This document shows, piece by piece, positions 28,615 to 36,766 of a stretch of DNA of 63,305 bases. Under the pieces are notes generated by a model that was given only the letters and a program-made list of their open reading frames with translations, was not told the origin of the DNA and searched no databases. Position numbers and translations under genes: made by a program. Origin of the DNA: Streptomyces cahuitamycinicus (lineage in GTDB: Bacteria > Actinomycetota > Actinomycetes > Streptomycetales > Streptomycetaceae); assembly GCF_002891435.1 (NCBI RefSeq), contig NZ_POUC01000006.1, positions 1 through 63,305 on the forward strand, in the 5' to 3' direction. Numbering within the stretch: position 1 is the first letter of the stretch; the number at the start of each line of letters is the position of its first letter.

Positions 28615-29625
28615 TCAGCGGTCGACAGCGGCAAGTTCGATGACCGACATGTAGCCCGCCGGGTACACAGCGCGCACCCTGAGCCCGGCCCGTGCGGCGA
28701 GGCCGCGCATATCCGCGAGCCCGCGTTCCTTGCCGCCGTAGTAGGTGAGCATCCGCAGGTCCATCGCTGTGCTCGGCGATTCGCCGTCCGTGCCGACCGC
28801 CTCGATGACCAGCACCACGCCCTCGTCGCCCGCGGCCTGCGCGCAGCGCCGCAGAATCGCCGTGGCACTCTCGTCGTTCCAGTCGTGCAGGATGGCCGAC
28901 AGCACATAGCCTCCCGCCCCCGTCGGCAACGGGTCGAAGAAGCTTCCCGTCACGACCTCAGCGCGATCGGACAACCCGTTGTCCCGGAAGGCCCGGCGCG
29001 CGGCCGCAGCCGGGCCCGGCAGGTCAATCACAGTGCCACGCAGCTTTTCGTGAGTTGTCAGCAGTGTGCTGAGCAGTCCGCCGCTGCCGCCGCCGACATC
29101 GACGACATGGCCCAGCAAGGACCAGTCGTAGACCTGGGCGATGCTGGAGTTGTCCAGGTCGATGTGATGCCCCATCAGTGTGTCGAAGGAGGACGACAGA
29201 GCGGAGTCGGCTTCGAGGTCCTCCCAGAACGACGTGCCGTAACGCAGCGGATAAGCCGCTTCACCGGTGCGTACTGAGTGGGCCAGCTCGATGAAGCTGA
29301 GGTCGCCTCGACCGACGGCGCCGTCGATGTCCAGCCATTGCCGCTTGCCCGCGACATGGTCGTCGCGCAGCTGCTCACCGAACTCTGTCAGGTTGTAGGC
29401 ACCGGCTTCGTCCCTGGCGAGCAGACCGAGGGTGACCAAGTGCCGCAGCAGACGGTCCAGCGCATCCGCGTGCGTCGCGGTGGCAGCGGCGACTTCTGCA
29501 GCCGTACGCTTTCCGGCCGCGATGTGATCGGCCACACGCAGGGTGGCTGCTACACGTATCGCCATGGGCGTGGCCAGATCGGCCAGAGCCCGCAGCCCAA
29601 CGCGCGGCGCCCGCTCGTCCGCCAT
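28615..29625 (-). CDS. SAM-dependent O-methyltransferase (DUF family of NcsB1/AziB2)
   Basis: 336 aa from ATG 29625, with AAGGGAG upstream. The N-terminal dimerisation winged helix (ALDRLLRHLVTLGLLARDE) precedes a class I SAM fold: VVDVGGGSGGLLSTLLT is the SAM loop and GGYVLSAILHDWNDESATAI is motif post-III with catalytic-type His. It is typical of small-molecule O-methyltransferases of antibiotic pathways. Together with PKS, P450 and ligase it completes a NcsB/NcsB1/NcsB2/NcsB3-like set, so it probably methylates a hydroxyl of the aryl acid. Confidence 0.9.
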   Translation of the reverse strand: MADERAPRVGLRALADLATPMAIRVAATLRVADHIAAGKRTAAEVAAATATHADALDRLLRHLVTLGLLARDEAGAYNLTEFGEQLRDDHVAGKRQWLDIDGAVGRGDLSFIELAHSVRTGEAAYPLRYGTSFWEDLEADSALSSSFDTLMGHHIDLDNSSIAQVYDWSLLGHVVDVGGGSGGLLSTLLTTHEKLRGTVIDLPGPAAAARRAFRDNGLSDRAEVVTGSFFDPLPTGAGGYVLSAILHDWNDESATAILRRCAQAAGDEGVVLVIEAVGTDGESPSTAMDLRMLTYYGGKERGLADMRGLAARAGLRVRAVYPAGYMSVIELAAVDR

Positions 29626-29941
29626 GTGGGATCTCCCTTCGTCTACGGCGAGCATAGGCGGGCCGACACGCCCGGCTTTATTCGTAAGTGCTGAAGGCAG
29701 ACACAAGTCCCGCACCCGTCTCACCTTTCGCAAGTCCTCGAAACCTTCAGGACGTTATGAAGCGCTGGACCAGGCCCCGCACGATGCCCAGCAGGGCCCC
29801 GGCATGACGTGCCAGGCCCGAAGAGGGGGATGGCCGACCGCGGACACAGGACCGGTGACGCTGAACGCAAACCTGTTCGTGCTGCGCACCGGCATCCGTC
29901 TGATCACCCACGGGCATGTACAACGCTGTTGTGAGGGGTTC

Positions 29942-30913
29942 TCAGTAGCCGGCTGCGGCGGCGTACGCGCGGCCCGTGCCGATGTCGGCCAATGCACTGA
30001 GCACCATCGACGGGTGCTCGACGAGGCGCTGCAGCAGATGCAGCCAATTCGGACCGTAGGTGGCGTGGATCCGGCAGGGCAGGCCGGTGGCGCGGTACCG
30101 GCGCAGCAGTTGTGGCTGTACGCCGTGCCGCATCTCCAGCTCGGCCACCCGGGGGAGAATTCCGCTCTTGTCCGCCGCGATAAGGACCTCTCGGTCCTGG
30201 GTCGCCAGACTCAGTCGCACCCCGTGGTCCACCAACTGCTCCGCGAGGCCGAGAAAGCGGTCGTCGAGCGCCGGGCCGCGGCTCAAAGCGTTGTCCGAGG
30301 GTTCCTGACAAGCGCCCTTCACCAGGCGGATCCGACGGCCGCGCTGGGCGACGGCCGCCGCGTCGGATTCGGTGCGGTGCAGCTGTGCCTGGAGGGTGAT
30401 GCCCACGTTGTCGAACCCCTCGGCGAGTTCCTGGTGGACGGCCAGCACGTCGTCGACGGTGGAATGCTGGCCCATGTCCAGGATGATGTCGCTGCCCCGG
30501 GCCGCCGCGGCCGCCGCGATCCGTCCGGTGTTCTGCAGGGCCAGCTGGCGGGAGATGGCGAGGCCCACCTGGGAGAGGTCGAAGCTCAGCCGGTCGGGTG
30601 CACGTTCGTAAGTGAGCAGTGCCAGATACTCCGCCACGATCCGTTCGATCCGGGCGGGATCGTCGTCCTCGTCTCCGGCGGCCGAGAACTCGACGCTGAC
30701 CTCGTAGCCCTTGTCCCGCAACGCATCGATCCGGCCGAGGAGCTCCGCTCGTTGGGGAGCGAGGACGTAGCGTCTGGCGGCGGGGGAGAACAACTCCAGC
30801 AGCTGCGGCCCGGGAGTGGCGAAGGCCCTGCGGCTCCGAGGATCCGCAGCGAGCTTACGCAGCCCCTCGGACGCTCCCTCGAACAGGGCGCGCTGGGAGA
30901 GTTCTTGGATCAT
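29942..30913 (-). CDS. divergent proline dehydrogenase-like flavoprotein
   Basis: 323 aa, near the size of monofunctional actinobacterial proline dehydrogenase. FAD/substrate barrel markers are ILDMGQHSTVDDVL, VGITLQAQLHRTESDA, RIRLVKGACQEPSDNA and LSLATQDREVLIAADK. In true enzymes the C-terminal substrate loop reads YFMRRLAERP, with two Arg holding proline carboxylate; here it is LLQRLVEHP, so the first Arg is Gln. FQMLYG is ELEMRHG. It may oxidise a modified or carrier-bound proline-type substrate for the cluster rather than free proline. Confidence 0.8.
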   Translation of the reverse strand: MIQELSQRALFEGASEGLRKLAADPRSRRAFATPGPQLLELFSPAARRYVLAPQRAELLGRIDALRDKGYEVSVEFSAAGDEDDDPARIERIVAEYLALLTYERAPDRLSFDLSQVGLAISRQLALQNTGRIAAAAAARGSDIILDMGQHSTVDDVLAVHQELAEGFDNVGITLQAQLHRTESDAAAVAQRGRRIRLVKGACQEPSDNALSRGPALDDRFLGLAEQLVDHGVRLSLATQDREVLIAADKSGILPRVAELEMRHGVQPQLLRRYRATGLPCRIHATYGPNWLHLLQRLVEHPSMVLSALADIGTGRAYAAAAGY

Positions 30914-31432
30914 GACAGCGCCTCGGCATTCTCATCGTGGGAAAAGTGGTGCGGCAGCTGGGACACCCTGCCCATCAACCTGGACCTGCAACGCGAAGCA
31001 GACGGAGGGCAGCCCTTCGTAGGTGTCGATCCCACACCGGTCGTGCCGCACCTCTCCTCCCGACTCGGCGGTGGTCTCTGGGCCTCCCCTTGCAGCTGTG
31101 CGAGGCCCAGGGACGGCGAGAGTCCGTAGGCCCGGCGCACGCCCAGGCTGTGAAAGGGGCAGTCACCAGGTACCGGGCAGCCCCGTAGCAACCAGCTGGT
31201 CGGCTATCGGCCGAGCTTCCCTGGTCTGCAGAGTGATGGTCATGCTCTCCCGCCCAGGAGTCGGAGTGCTGCAGCCCGGCATTCTTGGTTTCCAGTTACA
31301 GGCAAAAATATTGCCTCCGGGCCTCATGGTTGGCAATGCCGCAGGCTGAGCTCGGCGCGGATTGACCAAGTAGCGGTGCGACAGCACTCCGTCGGCGAGC
31401 AACGCAAACGGTGACAGCCGGCCTCTGTGCCG

Positions 31433-32671
31433 TCAGTCCGCGCTGCTGGTGGCCTTGTGGGCGGACCGGGACTTGAGGAGGCTTTCTGCGGCGAGCCGCC
31501 AGATCGTCGCTGCGAGGTCAATGTTGGAACTCTCCTGGGCCTGGAGGGCCAACTGCTGCAGACCCGCCATGCCTTCGTCTTCGTCGCCCTCGAGGATGCG
31601 CAGTTGGTTGTCCAGCACGTCGAGCCGGATCCGGTTCCGGTAGGACATGCGTCGCTCGGACCGGCCCAGCCTGTTGAGCATGGCTCGGGCGTCGGCGAAC
31701 CTTCCCTCGTGGAACGCGAGATGAGTCTTGAGGGCGTCCAGCTCTTGCTCGATGGCGGGTGTCCAGGCAAACGGCAGGCCCGTCTGCGCGGTCTCGATGT
31801 AGCGCTGGGCCGCGTCGGTCCCGGGAGGAGACTTCTGCAGCTGCAAGTCGGCCGCGATCAGCCTCAGCCGCAGCCAGAGCTTGGGGTTTTCCCGGCCGTT
31901 GAACCGCTCGAGAGCGTGCTCGAGCTGCTGTTGCGCGGAACTGAAGTCCCCCTGACGCACCCGCACCGCCACCGCAGTCCACATGGCTTCGGCCCAGAGC
32001 GCGTCGTGGCGGCCCTCGACGAGGCGGGTGAGTTCGTCGGCGTGGTGGTGGGCGTCCGGCAGACGTCCGGCCTCGGCTTCCACGGAGACCAACACGACCA
32101 GGGCGGCCGCTCTGTCCTCGGGGGAGAGGCCGCCGTCGTGAGCCAGCCGGTGCGCGGCGGTAGCGGCATCCACGGCAGGGGTGATCTCGCCGGCGGTGCG
32201 GTGCGAGCGGGCGAGCTGGGCGAGAGCCCGGCAACGGAGTTCGGGCAGGCCGATCTCCTCGCTGAGCGCGACGAGTTCGTCGAGGAAGGCGCGTTCCGCG
32301 GAGTGCTCCCCATGGCGGCGCTTCCACTGGGACAGCAACCACAGTGCTTGCCAGCGCAGCATGGGGTCCTGGCCATGCGCGCATTCGAGGGCCTGGGCGA
32401 GGCGCTGACGTGTCTCGTGGGTATCGAGGGAGGTGGCGATTGAAAGGCATTGGGCCAGCGAGGTCGTCTGGGTCTTCTCGAACTCTTCTGGGCCGATGCC
32501 CAGTTGTGCGGCGAGGTGGGCCACGGCACGCTCGCTGGGACGCCGGGCGCCGGACTCAAGACGTGACAGGTAGCCGGTCGACATGCCGTCACCGGCGAGA
32601 TCGGTCTGCGAGAGGCTGCGCTCGGTCCGCAACTGCCTGAGTCGACGGCCGAAGGATGGCTGCTCAAACAC
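31433..32671 (-). CDS. XRE-type HTH regulator with TPR-like C-terminal domain
   Basis: 412 aa starting at GTG 32671. N-terminal HTH_XRE (residues about 8-62) includes FGRRLRQLRTERSLSQTDLA and GMSTGYLSRLESGARRPSER. The rest is a run of helical TPR-like repeats (ERAFLDELVALSEEIGLPEL, ALAQLARSHRTAGEI), as in peptide- or ligand-sensing Streptomyces regulators. It is divergent from the carrier protein gene. A perfect dyad TTGGCAA-N5-TTGCCAA lies 193 bp upstream and related half-sites lie at 2050-2077, so it is the best candidate for cluster-situated control. Confidence 0.88.
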   Translation of the reverse strand: MFEQPSFGRRLRQLRTERSLSQTDLAGDGMSTGYLSRLESGARRPSERAVAHLAAQLGIGPEEFEKTQTTSLAQCLSIATSLDTHETRQRLAQALECAHGQDPMLRWQALWLLSQWKRRHGEHSAERAFLDELVALSEEIGLPELRCRALAQLARSHRTAGEITPAVDAATAAHRLAHDGGLSPEDRAAALVVLVSVEAEAGRLPDAHHHADELTRLVEGRHDALWAEAMWTAVAVRVRQGDFSSAQQQLEHALERFNGRENPKLWLRLRLIAADLQLQKSPPGTDAAQRYIETAQTGLPFAWTPAIEQELDALKTHLAFHEGRFADARAMLNRLGRSERRMSYRNRIRLDVLDNQLRILEGDEDEGMAGLQQLALQAQESSNIDLAATIWRLAAESLLKSRSAHKATSSAD

Positions 32672-32729
32672 TGTTTGTTCCCACCACTTGACGGACGATC
32701 GAGAAATCGAACCGGATCATTTGCCTGCT

Positions 32730-32742
32730 ACGTGTCACACGT
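32730..32742. promoter_or_regulatory. 13-bp dyad upstream of HTH-TPR regulator
   Basis: ACGTGT-C-ACACGT is a perfect 13-bp dyad 59 bp upstream of the regulator start. It may be a regulator site; no second copy was noticed. Confidence 0.3.
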
Positions 32743-32863
32743 CACCGGCACTGTGTGCCAGACGTTATCCAGGGAACCTCCTCCGTGGCAAACCTTCAAC
32801 CCCTTCCACCTGCGTATCTCGATCGGTTGGGCCAGAACCGCACTGGTAAGCCGTCTGTGCAGG

Positions 32864-32882
32864 TTGGCAAAGTCATTGCCAA
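32864..32882. promoter_or_regulatory. perfect TTGGCAA-AGTCA-TTGCCAA dyad
   Basis: A 19-bp perfect inverted repeat in the 350-bp divergent region between the HTH-TPR regulator and the carrier protein gene. Its half-sites match those at 2050-2077. Probable operator of the local regulator. Confidence 0.55.
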
Positions 32883-33021
32883 GCAGGGCTCTGCTGCCCT
32901 ATGTTTTCTGGCGACAGGGAAGTTGGAAACCCGTTCGACCTCAGCTGCGCGAGGCCCGCGAGGATGCGGCACCGAGCCCGGACGGCGAAGACCGTCGACG
33001 ATGCCCACGGGAGTGGCTTAA

Positions 33022-33456
33022 ATGGACCGTGACCGCTCTGCCCTCGTTGCCGTCACCATTACGTCCGCCCGTCATCCCGACAACGGTGGCACCCCGGCTC
33101 CGAAGACGCCGGACCGTACGGCGCTGCCGCTGGCGTCTCAGACCGCGCGGGTGCGCGAACCGGCGGGCGACGTAGTCGAGTTCATGATCCGGGCATGGAG
33201 CAAGCTGCTTGGCTGCTCGGACCTCACCGAACACTCGGACTTCTTCGCCCGGGGCGGAGACTCGCTACTCATCACCCGCCTGATGCGTTACATCGCCATG
33301 GAGTTCGGCGTGACTACGTCGCTGCGCGACATGTCGCGACGGAACCTGGGCGACCAGGTCGCTCTGGTGCACAGTCTGCTCCCCGGGGACATAACCGACC
33401 GGGACACGTCGAGTCGCGGGGGCTCTCCCCGCCATCTGCGGCGACGTAGCATCTGA
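33022..33456 (+). CDS. free-standing carrier protein (PCP/ACP)
   Basis: 144 aa. After a flexible N-terminus of about 45 residues comes one carrier domain: FMIRAWSKLLGCSDLTEHSD, FFARGGDSLLITRLMRYIAM, with Ser81 in GGDSL as the phosphopantetheine site. GGDS is typical of peptidyl/aryl carriers. No condensation or adenylation domain is fused. C-1027 uses a lone PCP (SgcC2) to carry a beta-amino acid; here the EntE-like ligase could load the aryl acid. GGGAG lies before the ATG. The 311-bp gap to 33767 shows no gene. Confidence 0.87.
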   Translation: MDRDRSALVAVTITSARHPDNGGTPAPKTPDRTALPLASQTARVREPAGDVVEFMIRAWSKLLGCSDLTEHSDFFARGGDSLLITRLMRYIAMEFGVTTSLRDMSRRNLGDQVALVHSLLPGDITDRDTSSRGGSPRHLRRRSI

Positions 33457-33767
33457 GTGAGTACTTTCGAACTCTGGCCGTGAGGTGCATACGGCCGCAT
33501 GATCTGGCTCGTGGCAGACGGCGGGGCGACTCGGCGGTACTGCCGGGAACGCGGGAATCCACTGCCGGTGCTGAGGGCGGCGGAGGTGGTGTTCTGCTTG
33601 GGCCGGCGCAGGTCACGGCGGTGCACTCACGACGACCACGGCCTTCGCGCTGATCCACTCTGTGACGGAGCGCAGGATCAGACGGAGGCCACCTTCTCGC
33701 CCGCTGAACTGCGAAAACGCGCCCGGGCCCAACTCCGGCGGGCGCAGAACGTTCCCGGTTCTGACCG

Positions 33768-35504
33768 TCAGCCCAACGTCCAGGCGTCTGAGGTGCCGTC
33801 GTCACACCCGAGAACGTCGGTCTCCAGCACATGCCCGAGGCCCGCCCGGACCCGCAGCAGGCGAGCCAGGGCCCTGTCCGCACTGGAGGGCACGTGCCCC
33901 GTGCCCTCCTCTGCGACCAGGGTCCACGCCAGGTCCCGTTCCTGAGCGAGCTCCACGGCGACCCGGCTGTCCCGGAAGTCGGTGACATCGTCCTGGTCGC
34001 CGTGGACGACGACGACGCGCTGGCCCGCACCGGTTCGGGCCAGCCGAGCGGCGGTGAACTCCCGTGCGTCGCCCAGCTCGAAACGCTCGCCGAACCAGGA
34101 GGCGTACGCCTCCTCGGCCGCTGCCGCCCGCTCGGCGTGCCGGCCCACATCGATCATCGGGGCACTGGCCACGGCCCCGGCGAGCCGGTGATCGAGGGTA
34201 CAGCCGAGCAGTGCGAGCGACCCCCCGAAACTGCCGCCCAGCAGCGCCATCCGCTCGGGGCCCACTCCCCAGGCCGCGGCCGCCTCCCGGCACGCGGCCA
34301 GGTCTTCCGCGAAGGCGCGCGCCCAGTTCCTCCAGCCGCGCCGAGTGTGAGCGGCTCCATACCCGAGGGAGCCGGCGTAGTTGGCCCCGATGACCGCGAT
34401 GTCCGCCGCCAGCAGGTCCCGGTACAGCCCGTCCCAGCGCAACTCGTCGCGCTCCAGCGACTCGGGTCCTCCATGCAGAGAGACGACCACCGCCCGCGGC
34501 TCCCGTTGCGGCAGGTACACGAGTGCGGGGGTGTCGCCCAGCCGGCGGTGCGCCACGGACGCCCGCCCTCGGTGGGGACCGACATCTCCGGCGGCGTACT
34601 CCAGGCGGCCGGGGCCGAACCACAACCACGATGAGCCCTCGAGTGTCGAGAACTGGTAAAGACCGATCCCACGCCCGTCCGCCGCCCGGATCCGCAGGCG
34701 CCCGCCGCTCACCCCGTCGACCCCCCAGGTTTCACCTGTCGCTTTGTCACAGATGTACGCGGCGTCAGTGCCGTGGTGCGTCGCGACGACGAAGAGTCGC
34801 GTGGGGGCGTCGCGCAGGATCCGCACGTCGTCGATGAGCCCGGCCGGCTGCACGGCCGGGGTCAGCTCGCCGGTACGCAGATCCCATATGCACAGCAGGC
34901 CGTCCTCGTCGACGAGCGCACCCGAGCCGTCGCAGCCGTCGTGCCAGTGGGCGGTGACCGTGGTGCAGGCTTCAGACGTCAGCGGCCGCTCCAGCCGCAG
35001 CTGCGGCGTCCGTGGTCCGCGCTCGCTTCTCAGCACCGCCGCATCGCATGTCAGATCCCAGTGCACCAGTTCCCCGGCTGTCAGGGGGACGTAGGACTGC
35101 ACGGAACCCTCTTCGCACACCTGCTGCAGCACGAGACCGCCTTGCTCGTCCTGCAAGGTCAGCACCACGCAGGTCTCGCCTCTCTCGCCGATCCCCTCCA
35201 ACGCGTCCAGCACGATCCACCCGCCCGCGCCCGTGAGCTGGGCCGTCCACTGATGGCGGCTGCCGTCCAGCCTGTGCTCGAGGACGGTCAGCAGGGTTCC
35301 GTCCAGGTGGAAGCCGGCCACGGCCTCACGTGAGGGCAGGAACAGCACGGCGTCGGCGCCGAGTTCCACACGCAGCGGATCGGGGACACCGGGCCCGGTG
35401 ATGTGCAGAGCCCCGTCGGCACGGACCTCGCCGAACACCGGGCCCCGGCGCCAGGACAACAGATGCCGGCGGCGCTCCTCGAAGAATGCCTCAGGCAGCC
35501 TCAT
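33768..35504 (-). CDS. S9-family (prolyl oligopeptidase-like) serine peptidase
   Basis: 578 aa from ATG 35504; AAGGAG lies seven bases upstream inside the MFS gene, and the two genes overlap by 14 bp. An N-terminal beta-propeller-like region (WDLRTGEL, VAHRRLGDTPALVYL) precedes an alpha/beta hydrolase domain. That domain has AVVVSLHGGPESLERDELRW, ALLGGSFGGSLALLG (Ser425), VVVHGDQDDVTDFRDS (Asp) and GTGHVPSSADRAL (His). The family trims short peptides, and S9 enzymes remove leaders in some class III lanthipeptides. No signal peptide, so it is cytoplasmic. It is the last gene of the small-peptide operon. Confidence 0.9.
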   Translation of the reverse strand: MRLPEAFFEERRRHLLSWRRGPVFGEVRADGALHITGPGVPDPLRVELGADAVLFLPSREAVAGFHLDGTLLTVLEHRLDGSRHQWTAQLTGAGGWIVLDALEGIGERGETCVVLTLQDEQGGLVLQQVCEEGSVQSYVPLTAGELVHWDLTCDAAVLRSERGPRTPQLRLERPLTSEACTTVTAHWHDGCDGSGALVDEDGLLCIWDLRTGELTPAVQPAGLIDDVRILRDAPTRLFVVATHHGTDAAYICDKATGETWGVDGVSGGRLRIRAADGRGIGLYQFSTLEGSSWLWFGPGRLEYAAGDVGPHRGRASVAHRRLGDTPALVYLPQREPRAVVVSLHGGPESLERDELRWDGLYRDLLAADIAVIGANYAGSLGYGAAHTRRGWRNWARAFAEDLAACREAAAAWGVGPERMALLGGSFGGSLALLGCTLDHRLAGAVASAPMIDVGRHAERAAAAEEAYASWFGERFELGDAREFTAARLARTGAGQRVVVVHGDQDDVTDFRDSRVAVELAQERDLAWTLVAEEGTGHVPSSADRALARLLRVRAGLGHVLETDVLGCDDGTSDAWTLG

Positions 35505-36750
35505 TTGCATTCTCCTTTCGGGTGAGCGCAAACGCACCCGACGAGCGCAGCCGTGCGTAGAAGAGCGGGACCAGGACTGCGTTGGTCACGGTGAGTCCGG
35601 TGGCCACCAGCACGGTCTGGGAGCTGCCGAGCAGGTGGTGCAGCCACCCACCGACCGCGCCGCCCAGCGCGTCGCCCGCCAGGAAGGCACTCTGTACGAG
35701 CCCGAACAGCGCACCCGCCACCGAGGTGGGGAAGGCATGCAGCTGCAGCAGTTCCTGTGAGACCGAGGCACCCAGCAGGAACGCCCCGCGCAGCGCGAGA
35801 GCACACGCTGCCATCCAGCCGTTCACCGATACGGCCAGAGCCAGAGTGGCGAGGGCACAGCAGCCCTCGGAGAGCAGAAAAACCTTCAGCGGAGAGTGCT
35901 GTCGCAGCGTGGGACCGGCGAGAGCGGCGGCGGCGAGGCGTACCAGGCTCGCGAGCGCGAGCACGCCGCCGACCAGAGCGAGCGGCACACCCTGTTCGGC
36001 GAGCAACAAAGGCAGATAGGGCGTGAGGATACTGACGTAGAACCCCATGAGTAGCCCCAGGCCGACGATGCCCAGCGTGAGGCCCCGGTACTGCCGGAGC
36101 ACCGCGGTGAGAGAGCCGCGTTCTTTCGCCGCCGCCCCGCCGGGGCCGACTCCCTCCTGCTGGTCGCCGGCAAGGCTCGGCGGGACGAACAGCAGTCCAG
36201 CCGCCACGCAGCCGGCGGCGATGAGCAGTACCGTCACATAACCCCGGTCGCCGGCGCCGATGAACGCGGCCAGCGCACCCGCTGACGCCGTACCGAGGGC
36301 CATGCCCGCCTGGGCCATGAACTCGCGACGGGAGATGATCTGGGCCCGTTGCTCGGCGCGCGTGTTGTACAGGGTCCAGGTGCGCAACGCGATGAACACT
36401 GAGGAAGCGCCGAATCCGGCGACGAGACCCGATGCCACCGCCACAGCGGCGCTGGCATGAAAGACGCGCAGCGCCATGCCTGCGGCGTACAGCACGGTGC
36501 CCCACACGAACACCGGTCTAGGGCCGACTCGGTCGGCGACTCGCCCGATGGCGACCGACGCGGTTCCGGCGAGCGCCATCGCCGTGTAGGACAGACCGAA
36601 CGCCATCAGATGACCGTGCCGGTCGAAGTAGAGCGGATGTACTGTCTTCGACAGCCACATGCCGGTGAAGAACATGAACGTGAAGGCGGACAGGCGTCGA
36701 GCCCCGGCCACCCGGGGCGCGGGGGGCGTTTCCGCGAGGGAGTCGGACAC
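35491..36750 (-). CDS. MFS transporter
   Basis: 419 aa from GTG 36750, about 12 hydrophobic segments. AIGRVADRVGPRPVFVWGTV is the motif-A loop, and RREFMAQAGMALGTASAGAL follows in the middle. It starts 16 bp after the TPR gene and overlaps the peptidase gene. Given its operon it probably exports the product made from the adjacent small peptides, or the chromophore. Confidence 0.9.
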   Translation of the reverse strand: MSDSLAETPPAPRVAGARRLSAFTFMFFTGMWLSKTVHPLYFDRHGHLMAFGLSYTAMALAGTASVAIGRVADRVGPRPVFVWGTVLYAAGMALRVFHASAAVAVASGLVAGFGASSVFIALRTWTLYNTRAEQRAQIISRREFMAQAGMALGTASAGALAAFIGAGDRGYVTVLLIAAGCVAAGLLFVPPSLAGDQQEGVGPGGAAAKERGSLTAVLRQYRGLTLGIVGLGLLMGFYVSILTPYLPLLLAEQGVPLALVGGVLALASLVRLAAAALAGPTLRQHSPLKVFLLSEGCCALATLALAVSVNGWMAACALALRGAFLLGASVSQELLQLHAFPTSVAGALFGLVQSAFLAGDALGGAVGGWLHHLLGSSQTVLVATGLTVTNAVLVPLFYARLRSSGAFALTRKENANEAA

Positions 36751-36766
36751 GGATCTGCAGCTCCGG

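Noticed and set aside
30914-31432. ORFs between the proline dehydrogenase and HTH-TPR genes (for example 30910-31191 minus)
   Set aside because: Overlapping frames on both strands without motifs or good starts; nothing convincing seen in this 519-bp gap.
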